From NCBI GenBank assembly GCA_963681505.1, contig OY811972.1, forward strand, positions 9,256,775-9,320,774: 64,000 bases of DNA, read 5' to 3'. Every line of letters starts with the position of its first letter. The stretch's first letter is position 1. The notes beneath the pieces are model-generated. The model saw only the letters and a list, made by a program, of their open reading frames with translations, made no database searches and had not been told where the DNA came from. Shown in pieces: positions 1-10,955 of this stretch. A program made the translations under genes and the position numbers. The stretch is from Eunapius fragilis (Eukaryota > Porifera > Demospongiae > Spongillida > Spongillidae).

Positions 1-134
1 GTTTGTAACATGTACATTGCATTGACAACATTGAACATTTAGAATATAATAATATTTGTAAATCATCATGCTCAGTACCTATCACATCTCTCCATTTATC
101 CACTTTACAACTGATGAATTAGAACATCACTTAC

Positions 135-236
135 ATCAGATATTGCTATATTCACTCCAGCACCAGCTCCCAACAAGGTCTGTACTACATCATGATGACC
201 CTCCTGACTTGCCACATACAGTGGAGTACCATTGTT
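135..236 (-). CDS. Ankyrin-repeat exon, subfamily I (102 bp)
   Basis: Read on the minus strand this is one ankyrin repeat of 34 residues: NNGTPLYVASQEGHHDVVQT, then LLGAGAGVNIAISD. It has the ankyrin signature G-TPL--A---GH--VV--LL--GA-VN. It starts after an acceptor (tttaccAG) and ends at a GTAAGT donor, so it is a phase 0-0 exon. Ankyrin repeats form protein-binding solenoids. It is the leftmost of about eleven such exons on this strand; the parent gene's 3' end is not seen. It could be an exon of a live gene or a duplicated, unexpressed exon. Confidence 0.7.
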
Positions 237-292
237 CTGGTAAAGAGAGAAGGAACAATGGCATCCCTATATGTGGTGCAATACATACGTAG

Positions 293-575
293 TTGGGGAC
301 ATGGGGTGGGTGGTATGGCCTCCTGGGCTTTATAGAAAATGATGTGAAAGTGTCTGGAGATTATTATTTACCCTCCCCAACCACACCCATACATGTACTT
401 AATGAGTATAGAAATTACATTTTGATGACATGTACATGTACATTGTGGCATAAAGAGGCCACTGATCTCCAATGTGGGATAATAACATAAGACCCTCATG
501 TCATTACATTGTTTATAGATTTGGGTGGAATGTATGTGCCCCAGAGTGGAGATTTAATACGGGAGGAGTATCTGA
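293..575. other. Intronic duplicate block with DIRS reverse-transcriptase N-terminal scrap
   Basis: No gene is seen. Bases 290-400 recur almost unchanged at about 1070-1180 as part of a 780-bp direct duplication. Bases 525-575 match the start of the DIRS-like reverse transcriptase found more fully at 9880 (residues CAPEW.., LIREGY). That stretch is a short broken remnant. Confidence 0.5.
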
Positions 576-914
576 AGCACAATAATTTTGCCACTTATAA
601 GTGGCGTTAGCGGTTGAACAGTAAAACCGTTAATGTCCATGTACCTTAATGCCTGTATGTATGTGTAGGAAAATAATAAATCTTGCATGATTAGTTATAT
701 TTCGATGTTAGAAAAACCTTACTACTTGGAACATCAAATGCGATTTCTTCAAGTAAATAGTTTTATTATATTTCAGCAATGAAAATAATAATGAGTAGAG
801 TGTGCCTTGGGTTTTGGTCATTGTCCCATGTTTATTTGTAAATCACCATGCACAGTACCTATCACATCTCTCCATTTATCCACTTTACAACTGATGAATT
901 AGAACATCACTTAC

Positions 915-1016
915 ATCAGATCTTGCTATATTCACTCCAGCACCAGCTCCCAACAAGGTCTGTACTACATCATGATGACCCTTCTGACTTGCCACATACA
1001 GTGGAGTGGTATTGTC
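915..1016 (-). CDS. Ankyrin-repeat exon, subfamily I (102 bp)
   Basis: Minus-strand exon with an AG acceptor and a GTAAGT donor, phase 0-0 and open throughout. It reads DNTTPLYVASQKGHHDVVQT, then LLGAGAGVNIARSD. It differs from its neighbour at 135-236 by several substitutions and no frameshift. A second ankyrin repeat of the same array. Confidence 0.7.
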
Positions 1017-1369
1017 CTGGTAAGGAGAGAAGGAACAAAGGCATCCCTATATGTGGTGCAATACATACGTAGTTGGGGACATGGGGTGGGTGGTATGAAC
1101 TCCTGGGCTTTATAGAAAATGATGTGCCAGTGTCTGGGGATTATTATTCACCCTCGCCAACCACACCCATACATGTACTCAAACCAGATGGTGAATTGTT
1201 TGCAAAATGAGCAGATGTCCTTAACGGATGACAGATAAGCCTGGAGTACTGTGACACCAAGGCAGTAGGTGGACTTCTGTGTGAATTGTGTTGGATGTGG
1301 CTGGGCAGTGCAGATTTTTCTTTCCTATTGAGGTTTTCCACAGGGGTATTTCCTTAAGGAGATGTGGAC

Positions 1370-1473
1370 TCTATGACGTAAGCGATTATCGCTGTAAACA
1401 GTATAATCACTACGTCCATACGTATGGACGTAGTGATTATACTGTTTACAGCGATAATCGCTTACGTCATAGA
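1370..1473. repeat. Perfect 104-bp palindrome with no spacer
   Basis: The 52-bp arms are exactly reverse-complementary about the 1421/1422 junction (centre CATACGTATG). The outer ends read TCTATGACGTAAGCG. It may be a fold-back transposable element or a palindromic duplication. I see no clear target-site duplication. Confidence 0.85.
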
Positions 1474-1660
1474 CGGTCTGGGTACGAGACTAATGTCTTG
1501 TATAATTAAATGGGTATGAAAAAAAATAAAGAGATACATGTGGGCTCATAAAATATAGGTTTGTATTAAGCCCCCTGCCCAGCCTTGTGTGTGGTGTTGT
1601 TGTGTTGGCTGCCCGATGTTGTTGTTGTTATTAGTGTTATTTTTGTTTGGTGTTATGTTT

Positions 1661-3063
1661 GGAGTATTGGTCTGTGTGCTGTGTACCATTCCAGCCTATT
1701 GGAGTATTGGTCTGTGTGCTGTGTACCATTCCAGCCTAATGGAGTATTGGTCTGTGTGCTGTGTACCATTCCAGCCTATTGGAGTATTGGTCTGTGTGCT
1801 GTGTACCATTCCAGCCTATTTGGAGTATTGGTCTGTGTGCTGTGTACCATTCCAGCCTATTGGAGTATTGGTCTGTGTGCTGTGTACCATTCCAGCCTAT
1901 TGGAGTATTGGTCTGTGTGCTGTGTACCATTCCAGCCTATTGGAGTATTGGTCTGTGTGCTGTGTACCATTCCAGCCTATTTGGAGTATTGGTCTGTGTG
2001 CTGTGTACCATTCCAGCCTATTGGAGTATTGGTCTGTGTGCTGTGTACCATTCCAGCCTATTGGAGTATTGGTCTGTGTGCTGTGTACCATTCCAGCCTA
2101 TTTGGAGTATTGGTCTGTGTGCTATGTACCATTCCAGCCTATTGGAGTATTGGTCTGTGTTCTGTGTACCATTCCAGCCTATTGGAGTATTGGTCTGTGT
2201 GCTGTGTACCATTCCAGCCTATTGGAGTATTGGCCTGTGTACTGTGTACCATTCCAGCCTATTGGAGTATTGGTCTGTGTGCTGTGTACCATTCCAGCCT
2301 ATTGGAGTATTGGTCTGTGTGCTGTGTACCATTCCAGCCTATTGGAGTATTGGTCTGAGTGCTGTGTACCATTCCAGCCTATTGGAGTATTGGTCTGTGT
2401 GCTGTGTACCATTCCAGCCTATTGGAGTATTGGTCTGTGTGCTGTGTACCATTCCAGCCTATTGGAGTATTGGTCTGTGTGCTGTGTACCATTCCAGCCT
2501 ATTGGAGTATTGGTCTGTGTGCTATGTACCATTCCAGCCTATTGGAGTATTGGTCTGTGTGCTGTGTACCATTCCAGCCTATTGGAGTATTGGTCTGTGT
2601 GCTGTGTACCATTCCAGCCTATTGGAGTATTGGTCTGTGTGCTGTGTACCATTCCAGCCTATTGGAGTATTGGTCTGTGTGCTGTGTACCATTCCAGCCT
2701 ATTGGAGTATTGGTCTGTGTGCTGTGTACCATTCCAGCCTATTGGAGTATTGGTCTGTGTGCTGTGTACCATTCCAGCCTATTGGAGTATTGGTCTGTGT
2801 GCTGTGTACCATTTCAGCCTATTGGAGTATTGGTCTGTGTGCTGTGTACCATTCCAGCCTATTGGAGTATTGGTCTGTGTGCTGTGTACCATTTCAGCCT
2901 ATTGGAGTATTGGTCTGTGTGCTGTGTACCATTCCAGCCTATTGGAGTATTGGTATGTGTGCTGTGTACCATTTCAGCCTATTGGAGTATTGGTCTGTGT
3001 GCTGTGTACCATTCCAGCCTATTGGAGTATTGGTCTGTGTGCTGTGTACCATTCCAGCCTATT
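1661..3063. repeat. 40-bp minisatellite, 35 tandem copies (array 1)
   Basis: The unit begins GGAGTATTGGTCTGTGTGCT and continues GTGTACCATTCCAGCCTATT. The 1403 bp equal 35 units of 40 bp plus three units with one extra T (near 1821, 1981 and 2101). Most units are identical. The unit has no stop codon in any plus-strand frame, so long repetitive open frames arise (the longest is 508 codons), but nothing suggests they are translated. The 3' flank (CTTATTAAGATGG..) is DIRS-associated sequence also seen at 12896. Confidence 0.95.
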
Positions 3064-3692
3064 GCGTCTTATTAAGATGGCGTGCACAGGTGAGGCTACA
3101 CCAATGGTGATGTGATAAGGAACTGTGAGGATACCATGTAAGGCATGTGGAGGGAGTATACAGCTTCTATGCTGCATGATCATTTCACCATGTCACTTTA
3201 TTCATATGGTCAAGCAATATCCTAATCCCAGCAGTCATGGAAGCTAACAAAAAGTGATGCAGCCAACGAATAATAAACGATGCAGCCACAGTTAGGGAGA
3301 AGGGAGGGGAGGGGGAGGGGGATGTTCCCACATTGGGGTATGTGATTTTGCCCCAGAACAATCTATTTCCCTATACAGATGGGTTTTGGTCATTGTCCCA
3401 CCATTCAACAACAGCATTCATCACCTCCATATGCTCATCTGACTTTGGACATTTCATTGGTATAGAAATTACATTTTGAACACATGTACATGTCGCATAA
3501 AGTATAAAATAAGAGACCATTGATGTGCAATGTGGGATAAAAATATCAGCCACTAAGAAGGCACATGGTTATGTCCCTGTAAATGCTATGTTATGATTTT
3601 AACATGTTGTAACGTTTTATACTAAATCATGTTAAAGTACCAGTACATGCTGACCACTACATTGTAAATGGAGCAGATCATTTCATACCAAC
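3064..3692. other. No gene; DIRS-associated flank and G-rich tract
   Basis: Bases 3064-3115 match the segment at 12896-12945, which follows the recombinase remnant there. A purine/G-rich tract lies at 3296-3330. The remainder looks like intron sequence upstream of the next ankyrin exon. Confidence 0.4.
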
Positions 3693-3791
3693 CTTATTAG
3701 CCTGATTGATATCAGCTCCTGCTTCAATGAGGTTCTTTACTACTTCAAGGTGTCCATTGAAACTTGCTGTAAACAATGGACTCCGACCGTC
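3693..3791 (-). CDS. Ankyrin-repeat exon, subfamily II (99 bp)
   Basis: Minus-strand phase 0-0 exon with a ttAG acceptor and a GTTGGT donor. It codes DGRSPLFTASFNGHLEVVKN, then LIEAGADINQANK, a canonical 33-residue ankyrin repeat. It is nearly identical to the exon at 62909-63007, and the flanks match too (3610-4330 against 62840-63670). This shows duplication between the left cluster and the gene on the right. Confidence 0.75.
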
Positions 3792-4454
3792 CTAATACAA
3801 GAGTTATCAATGTAAATTACCAGTCCGTTGCGTTCTACAAGTAATAGTTGTGCAAGTACATCTACGTACATCTACACACAGTTCAATTTAAGTCCTAACA
3901 AATGATTACGCATGCTACAATTCATAATGTGTGCAGATAGTGGACCGTCTCCTCTGTTGACTGACCTGGTTAGTCAGCTGAAGTAAATTTGCCAAACAAT
4001 GTCTGGCTGACACAACTAAATGCATAAATTCGTTAACTAAGTCAAATTGATTTGTACATGTGTACATGAAAATTGCTGTGAATGAACAAATTGTGTTGTT
4101 AAGTGGTCTAAGTGGTTTGTGGTATATTAGGAAGCTCTTGCTATTGATAAGTTAAAAAATAAATAAATAAAAATTAAAATTAAAAAATAAATATGGCTGC
4201 CACATCATCAAACGAATGTGGTTCTCAGGGGTTATCTATACACTGAAATTTTATTTTTATTAACACAAACGCGAGACATTAGTCTTCTCTTGATGTTTAA
4301 AACTTCCATATGAATCCGAATTTTGAAATTAGCACTTTAGTATTTAACCCTTTCACCACCCACAAAAATGATCATTAATGATGGGCTCCAATTAAGTTAG
4401 ATGTCAATTATATCTGTATCAGACAAAAAATCATACAAAGTCATAGTGGGAAAT
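3792..4454. other. Intron-like AT-rich stretch without features
   Basis: Contains short A/T-rich runs (4153-4190) and is paralogous to 63010-63670. I see no exon here. Confidence 0.4.
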
Positions 4455-5135
4455 GGAAAGGGTATGTGATACCGTTCTACTCCAAACCTACGGCGTATAC
4501 AAGGACAAATCAGCAGTCGGCATGGGTGAACGCAGGATTTGTGGACCTTGCTGAGCTGCTCAGTGGGGGTTACGTCCAGACAGTAAACGCTAGTCCATAT
4601 ATTTGCAGCTAGCTGTCAAAAGAACCGCTTGGTGCTTAACCTGCGTCATGTGAACAAGTTAGTATCTGGTTTTGATGGACCATGTATGTTCTCTAAGCTT
4701 ATGCGACCATTGGTTAAGCTATGGCAATCTAAGGGGTTAAAAGTAGTGATGTACATGTACCTGGACAATGGCATATGTGCAGTTAAGGGTAAGATAGAGG
4801 CCAAAAAGGCCAGTGCATGGGTGAGGGATGCTCTTGAATGTGCGGGTTTGGTTGTGCATGAGGGTAAGTCAGTTTGGTTCCCATCACTTAGCACAGCGTG
4901 GTTGGGATTCGATGCAGACATGGAACGGGGCTGTGTTTCGGTTCCAGAAGCTAAGTTGGCAGCATTGCGTGCCATGTTGCAGATCACTGGGGTAGCCACA
5001 CATCTGAATGCAGGGTTCATAATACTGCCACTTACAATCGAAGTCAGAGAAAAAGTAGAAAGAAATGATTATTTAGCTAGCGCTGTTTTGATGAAAGCCA
5101 ATATCCCACAAAATACCCAATATGATGTGAATTGA
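4455..5135 (+). pseudogene. DIRS-like reverse transcriptase, internally deleted (copy A)
   Basis: Two reverse-transcriptase blocks are fused. Around 4460-4560 the N-terminal block reads GYVIPFYSKPT..YTRTNQQ. Around 4629-5035 VLNLRHVNK jumps directly to a block ending in KLMRPLVKLW, YMYLDNGICAV and LECAGLVVHEGKSVWFPS. The middle fingers/palm region is missing. The catalytic YLDD motif reads YLDN, so the enzyme is dead even apart from the deletion. DIRS elements encode RT/RNase H plus a tyrosine recombinase. The same sequence recurs at 7120 and, for the N-terminal block, at 9880. The family assignment rests on recognising these motifs and on the recombinase next to them. Confidence 0.7.
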
Positions 5136-5238
5136 AGTTGATACGAGCAGCGTAAGGTTATCCTTAATTCATGATTTCCATCCTAATTAAAGGATGGAAA
5201 TAGATTAGAGATTAAGAGTCATTAATGTCAGCCCCTGG

Positions 5239-5530
5239 CTGGTGTGGCCCATCACTTATTCATCACTGGTGGCATTTGCTGGTTTTATGCATTGTGATGA
5301 GTTGTTAAAGTTGCAGTGCTGCAGTGAGGGATGCTCTTGAATGTGTGGGTTTTTGGAATGACCCAGTTGGGTATAGACCCAAGTGTATTTGGCATGCATA
5401 GTCTGTGGGCAGGTGGTGCCACTGCTGCAGTGAGGGCTGGTGTGGCCCATCACTTATTCAAGAGGCATGGCCACTAGAGGTCACAATCTGCCAAGGATGG
5501 TTATGTAAAGGATGCACTGGAAACTCGTTG
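5239..5530 (+). pseudogene. DIRS-like tyrosine recombinase fragments (copy A)
   Basis: In pieces, the plus strand reads SSLVAFAGFMHCDELLKLQC (5258-5320). In another frame it then reads GMDPSVFGMHSLWAGGATAA and VAHHLFKRHGH-stop (about 5367-5480). The second block is the C-terminal catalytic region of a tyrosine recombinase. The expected HxxR arginine is W here (codon TGG), and a stop follows HGH. The pieces are joined out of frame. Confidence 0.65.
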
Positions 5531-5907
5531 TAACATGTACATTGCAATGACAACATTAGACATTTAGAAATTACATTCTGAACACATGAACATGTGGCAT
5601 AAAGTATAAAATAAGAGGCCACTGATCTCCAATGTGGGATAAAAACTTAAGACCTTCATGTTATTACATTGTTAATACAGTCCTATTGAATCATTAACGT
5701 CAGCCCCTGCCTATACGTTATGCACTTGGGCCTGACACACCTGAGTAACGTGCACACTTCTTTAATCTCAATAGCACACCTTGTGTGTACATGTATGTGT
5801 TGTGGGGGGAGAGGGTGGGGAGAAATTTTCATAAATTTTATTAATGGTACATGTAGCCTCTTTTACTGTATCCATAACATACACCTCCATACCCTCACAT
5901 CACTTAC
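5531..5907. other. Intron-like segment, duplicated at about 10955-11326
   Basis: No exon seen. A T/G-rich tract (TGTTGTGGGGGGAG..) at about 5800 recurs at 11218, 13606 and 63800, always upstream (plus sense) of an ankyrin exon, so it belongs to the duplicated intron. Confidence 0.45.
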
Positions 5908-6009
5908 ATCAGATCTTGCTATATTCACTCCAGCACCAGCTCCCAACAAGGTCTGTACTACATCATGCTGACCATTCTGACTTGCCATATACAGTGGAGT
6001 TGTATTGTT
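5908..6009 (-). CDS. Ankyrin-repeat exon, subfamily I (102 bp)
   Basis: Minus-strand phase 0-0 exon with an AG acceptor and a GTAAGT donor. It reads NNTTPLYMASQNGQHDVVQT, then LLGAGAGVNIARSD. A Q replaces the usual H in the GHHD turn. Open and apparently intact. Confidence 0.7.
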
Positions 6010-7110
6010 CTGGTAAGGAGAGAAGGAACATAGGTATCACAGATGCACATAAGAAGGGAGAACAGTTTGAAAGTGAATATGAAGAAGAGAAGTGAATGAG
6101 AGAAGGACAGAGGGAGAAGGTGCATGTTGGGAGGGTGTAGAAATGACAACATCACCAGATCAATTTGTATATGATGTGTTGCAGCAAGTACTCTGTACAC
6201 ATGTTGGTACACATGGTTTGTGGTATTAGGGTAAGGACTGAGGTCATGGGCCTTGACCCACCATGGTCTACATGTACATGTACATGTAGACTGATAGGGT
6301 AATTCATAATATTATTATGAATAGAGCTACATGTACATGTTGGCATGCCTACACCCCACACCATCAATCTGCTTTGGTCATCAAGGGTTGTGATCACCTG
6401 TGCTTGGTTGGTACACTTTTATCAATCACCTGTCCCTTAACATAGATAAATTTGGGGCTCTTTACATTAAGGTATGCCATAAAACTTTCTATGGGCAGAT
6501 GTTGTGAATTCTAATTGGGTGATGGCCGACCAGCGTCCATCAAAGGGTGGTAGAGACAGCATGTACAGTTTGTGGACCAGTTAGTACAAAAACTATGAAG
6601 GATGACATATTAGTACATGAAATACATTCATCAGGTGTTACATGTATTTGCTAAAATCATCTACATGTGGTGGTATCGTTAACAACAGACTGTTTACACA
6701 AGTAGACTTTGAAATTGTTCAGTGATTAGATCCACGTAGATGAATAAGATTTAACCATGAATTCTTTTGAACGTTGATAACCTATCACCTCGATAAGCAC
6801 TATACATTGCTCACATTCTAATTCTACCTCATTTATTGCACCATCTCATCTCTTTGAGTGGGCAGGGACAATTAAAATGACCGAGTTTTTAGTTGGGCCA
6901 GAAAATTACAGCTGCACACAATGAATACCATGCACGTTAACGGTAGAGCAGCTGAAATATCCGCTAAACTTCAGCATACAACGAAGCGTCATCGTTCAAT
7001 ATGATCTAAAACACAACAACGTTGAATATATAAATGTATGTGTTGTGGGGTGGGCAGCATTTTTATTAATGGTACATGTAGCCCTCTGCCACTGCATCCT
7101 TATAACATCC
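6010..7110. other. Duplicated intron/intergenic sequence, no gene
   Basis: Bases 6010-6570 recur at 9315-9880 and 11429-11990. They include the palindromic tract CTACATGTACATGTACATG near 6269, preserved in all three copies. Bases 6620-7080 are related to 13300-13640. No exon or RNA gene is seen. Confidence 0.4.
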
Positions 7111-7114
7111 CTCC

Positions 7115-7525
7115 ATACCTTTGGTGTTCTCTAAACTTATGCGACCCTTGGTTAAGTTATGGCGATCTAAGGGGTTAAAAGTAGTGATGTACATGTACCT
7201 GGACAATGGCATATGTGCAGTTAAGGGTTAGATAGAGGCCAAAAAGGCCAGTGCATGGGTTGAGGGATGCTCTTGAATGTGCGGGTTTGGTTTTGCATGA
7301 GGGTAAGTCAGTTTGGTTCCCATCAGTTAGCACAGCGTGGTTGGAATTCGATGCAGACCTGGAACAGGGCTGTGTTTTGGTTCCAGAAGCTAAGTTGGCA
7401 GCGTTACGTGCCATGTTGCAGATCACTGGGGTAGCCACACATCTGAATGCAGGGTTCATAATACTGCCACTTACAATCGAAGTCAGAGAAAAAGTAGAAA
7501 GAAATGACTACTTGCTTTGATGAAA
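7115..7525 (+). pseudogene. DIRS-like reverse transcriptase fragment (copy B)
   Basis: Repeats the palm/thumb block of copy A. It starts at VFSKLMRPLVKL-like sequence (about 7121), and YMYLDNGICAVKG is followed by a TAG. The reading resumes out of frame as RDALECAGLVLHEGKSVWFP (7260-7320) and runs to 7517. The same YLDN change is present, so copies A and B share an already damaged ancestor. Confidence 0.65.
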
Positions 7526-7653
7526 GCCAATATCCCACAAAATATCCAATATGATGTGAATTGAAGTTGATACGAGCAGCGTAAAGTTATCCTTAATTCA
7601 GGATTTCCATCCTAATTAAAGGATGGAAATAGATTAGAGATTAAGAGTCATTA

Positions 7654-8284
7654 ATGTCAGCCCCTGGCTGTTGGCCCATCACTTATTCATCACTGGTGGC
7701 ATTTGCTGGTTTTATGCATTGTGATGAGTTGTTAAAGTTGCAGTGCTCTGATATTGCATTTGGCACAGAAAGCATGACCATAAATATAATGTCTAGCAAG
7801 ACAGATCAGTACAGGGAGGGTTCCTCCCTGATAGTTGCTCGTACAGGGACACCTACATACCTGGCAGCCATGATGGAGAGATATTTCAGCATGGGTGGTT
7901 TGTGTACACAAGAGCATGGCAAAGTGTTTTGGGCAAAAGGTGGGCAGTGATTGAGTAAATCAGGGGGAGGGGGGGGGGGGGGGGATAAGCGTCTGTTGAG
8001 TCTGTTGAGTCGTGAGCTGCAACAGACGAGGCAGTGCAAGCACTGGTGCCTGGCTGCATCAGGTGGCTGGTTTGCCATCAGTGGGGGATGCACCATTAGT
8101 GCAGGTGACACTGGCAGGGCTCAGGAGTAAGTTGGTGTGGCCAAAAATGTGCAAGGAGCCTGTCACTGCAGATATGTTAGTGCAATTGTATTGCTCTGGT
8201 AAGGTGAAAACGAACAAATATATATCCAGGCTACTCTTCAATCCACTAGCCATGTCTGTTCTGATAGCTTTCGTGAGATGTTGA
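7654..8284 (+). pseudogene. DIRS-like tyrosine recombinase, rearranged (copy B)
   Basis: Bases 7690-7905 code the core LVAFAGFMHCDELLKLQCSD, then IMSSKTDQYREGSSLIVART and MMERYFSMGG. Bases about 8085-8200 code LAGLRSKLVWPKMCKEPVTA, then DMLVQL. In intact tyrosine recombinases of this kind I expect the EPVTADML segment upstream of AFAGFM; here the order is swapped. A G-rich run (7962-7983) lies at the junction. The C-terminal catalytic block is absent. Confidence 0.65.
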
Positions 8285-9112
8285 ATCTTTATTTACACCA
8301 ATGTTCACGCAATGATCGATTAGTGGGCAGTAATGGCAAATTGTTTTATGTTGGCCCATGTGTATAAACTACAGAAATGCCATCTTTAGTGATTACATGT
8401 AAGGCAACAAATTGATGGTCCTTCCAGTACCTATGCTTGATCCACATTACTAATGAACATTACCACAGGCGGCCCCGGGGAGGGGGGCAGGGGGCCGTGG
8501 CCCTCCCTAAGTAAAATTTAACTGTAGCATTGCAACAAGATTACTGCATGTAGTTAAATGTTCACTACTGAAGAAAGCTATGTGACCTGTGACAACAACT
8601 CTTTCACGATTTCACGGATGTAATTTTCAGCACAATGATGTAGACCCAGTGCTGCACCTTTTTTCCCTTCAGATGTAATATTTAGACCACTGTTTGCTAA
8701 ACATTCAGATGCATTGACAGCACATATGTGGTGTCTTTACGATTTGGTTTGACAAACAAAATACCCATACATGTACATGTATGTGGGACCATGTATAACG
8801 AGACTATCTCACTAAGTCTTAATAGCTGTGCTCAAGGGAACCACCTGCAGTGGCATCATCTGTGTGCCACACTTGCTGTATATCAGAGGTACTAAATGTA
8901 CATGTAAGTCCTATTGAATCATTAAAGTCAGCCCCTGCCTATACACTACATGTATGCACTTGGACCTGACACACCTGAGTAACATGCACACTTCTATAAT
9001 TTTGATTATTTGCAGGCATGTGTCCAAAAATACACAGTAACCAATCATTCAACATCACATATACATGCACAACTAAATATAAACATTCTCTAATGAATAA
9101 ATAAGTGGGATG
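8285..9112. other. Mostly featureless; one weak ankyrin-like minus-strand candidate at about 8585-8695
   Basis: Read in reverse, 8585-8695 gives EGKKGAALGLHHCAENYIRE, then IVKELLSQVT-stop. This resembles a divergent terminal ankyrin repeat, but I cannot fix its splice sites. A G/C-rich patch (8466-8510) resembles the inner part of the GGCGGATCC-type elements at 15.5 and 34.4 kb. Otherwise nothing is seen. Confidence 0.25.
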
Positions 9113-9113
9113 T

Positions 9114-9152
9114 AGGAATTGGAGGTACATGTAAATGTACCTCCAATTCCTC
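9114..9152. repeat. Short hairpin in intron
   Basis: AGGAATTGGAGGTACAT pairs with ATGTACCTCCAATTCCT around a short loop. It lies just 3' (plus sense) of duplicated intron sequence. Confidence 0.7.
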
Positions 9153-9212
9153 ATTAGTCCATATTCATCTCAGGTGAGTATATACATCTCTCCAATACTA
9201 AACATCACTTAC

Positions 9213-9314
9213 ATTAGATGTTGCTATATTCACTCCAGCACCAGCTCCCAACAAGGTCTGTACTACTTCACAATGACCATTCTCACTTGCGATATACAGT
9301 GGAGTTGCATTGTC
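9213..9314 (-). CDS. Ankyrin-repeat exon, subfamily I (102 bp)
   Basis: Minus-strand phase 0-0 exon with a ccAG acceptor and a GTAAGT donor. It reads DNATPLYIASENGHCEVVQT, then LLGAGAGVNIATSN. It is among the more diverged members, yet open and with both splice sites kept. Confidence 0.7.
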
Positions 9315-9879
9315 CTGGTAAGGAGAGAGGGAACAAAGGCATCACAGATGCACATAAGAAGGGAGAACAGTTTGAAAGTGAATATGAAGAAGAGAAGTGA
9401 ATGAGAGAAGTACAGAGGGAGACGGTGCATGTTGGGAGGGTGTAGAAGTGACAACATCACCAGATCAATTTGTATATGATGTGTTGCAGCAGGTACTCTG
9501 TACACATGTTGGTACACATGGTTTGTGGTATTAGGGTAAGAACTGAGGTCATGGGCCTTGACTCACCATGGTCTACATGTACATGTACATGTAGACTGAT
9601 AGGGTAATTCATAATATTATTATGAATAGAGCTACATGTACATGTTGGCATGCCTACACCCCACACCATCAATCTGCTTTGGTCATCAAGAGTTGTGATA
9701 ACCTGTGCTTGGTTGGTACACTTTTATCAATCACCTACCCCTTAACTGAGATAAATTTGGGGCTCTTTACATTAAGGTATGCCATAAAACTTTCTATGGG
9801 CAGATGTTGTGAATTCTAATTGGGTGATGGCTGACCAGCGTCCATCAAAGGGTGGTAGAGACAGCATGTACAGTTTTGG

Positions 9880-10020
9880 GTGGATGTGCTATGTGCCCCA
9901 GAGTGGATCGTTGATTTAATACGGGAAGGGTATGTGATACCGTTCTACTCCAAACCTACGACGTATACAAGGACAAATCAGCAGTCGGCGTGGGTGAACA
10001 CAGGATTTGTGGATCTTGTG
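9880..10020 (+). pseudogene. DIRS-like reverse transcriptase N-terminal block (copy C)
   Basis: The frame reads MDVLCAPEWIVDLIREGYVI, then PFYSKPTTYTRTNQQSAWVN, and is cut off after GFVDL by the 40-bp minisatellite. In copy A the same sequence continues into AELLSGGYV. The array is thus inserted at, or expanded from, this point. Broken. Confidence 0.65.
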
Positions 10021-10644
10021 TGCGGTGTACCATTCCAGCCTATTGGAGTATTGGTCTGTGTGCTGTGTACCATTCCAGTCTATTGGAGTATAGGTCTGTG
10101 TGCTGTGTACCATTCCAGCCTATTGGAGTATTGGTCTGTGTGCTGTGTACCATTCCAGCCTATTGGAGTATTGGTCTGTGTGCTGCGTACCATTCCAGCC
10201 TATATTAGTATTGGTCTGTGTGCTGTGTACCATTCAAGCCTATTGGAGTATTGGTCTGTGTGCTGTGTACCATTCCAGCCTATTGGAGTATTGGTCTGTG
10301 TGCTGTGTACCATTCCAGCCTATTGGAGTATTGGTCTGTGTGCTGTGTACCATTCCAGCCTATTGGAGTATTGGTCTGTGTGCTGTGTACCATTCCAGCC
10401 TATTGGAGTATTGGTCTGTGTGCTGTGTACCATTCCAGCCTATTGGAGTATTGGTCTGTGTGCTGTGTACCATTCCAGCCTATTGGAGTATTGGTCTGTG
10501 TGCTGTGTACCATTCCAGCCTATTGGAGTATTGGTCTGTGTGCTGTGTACCATTCCAGCCTATTGGAGTATTGGTCTGTGTGCTGTGTACCATTCCAGCA
10601 TATTGGAGTATTGGTCTGTGTGCTATGTACCATTCCAGCCTACT
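10019..10644. repeat. 40-bp minisatellite, about 15.6 copies (array 2)
   Basis: Same unit as 1661-3063. A 26-bp partial unit is followed by fifteen 40-bp units. The array lies inside a DIRS-derived segment: reverse transcriptase before it, CTTATTAAGAT plus recombinase after it. The plus-strand open frames here are by-products of a stop-free repeat unit. Confidence 0.95.
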
Positions 10645-10662
10645 GTGCCTTATTAAGATAGC

Positions 10663-10955
10663 GTGGCCCATCACTTATTCATCACTGGTGGCATTTGCTG
10701 GTTTTATGCATTGTGATGAGTTGTTAAAGTTGCAGTGCTGCAGTGAGGGATGTTCTAGAATGTGCAGGTTTTTGGAATGACCCAGTTGGGTATGGACCCA
10801 AGTGTATTTGGCATGCATAGTCTGTGGGCAGGTGGTGCCACTGCTGTAGTGAGGGTTGGTGTGGCCCATCACTTATTCAAGAGGCATGGCCACTAGAGGT
10901 CACAATCTGCCAAGGATGGTTATGTAAAGGATGCACTGGAAACTCGTTGTAACAT
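10663..10955 (+). pseudogene. DIRS-like tyrosine recombinase fragments (copy C)
   Basis: Near-identical to 5239-5530. SSLVAFAGFMHCDELLKLQC comes first, then out of frame GMDPSVFGMHSLWAGG, again with W for the catalytic R, and the stop after HGH. Its sharing with copies A and D shows that a dead recombinase was duplicated. Confidence 0.65.

Larger units (their letters stand above)
60..1180. repeat. 780-bp-offset direct duplication carrying an ankyrin exon in each copy
   Basis: Bases 60-300 and 840-1080 are nearly identical at a constant 780-bp offset. The second copy carries slightly different ankyrin residues. Between the copies (about 576-839) lies AT-rich sequence in which I see no feature. 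Confidence 0.75.

Noticed and set aside
1585..3115. Long plus-strand open frames (up to 508 codons) as protein genes
   Set aside because: They are the translated 40-bp minisatellite in three frames; the unit simply lacks stops.
10100..10780. Repetitive open frames of 226-258 codons
   Set aside because: Second array of the same minisatellite, joined to transposon scraps.
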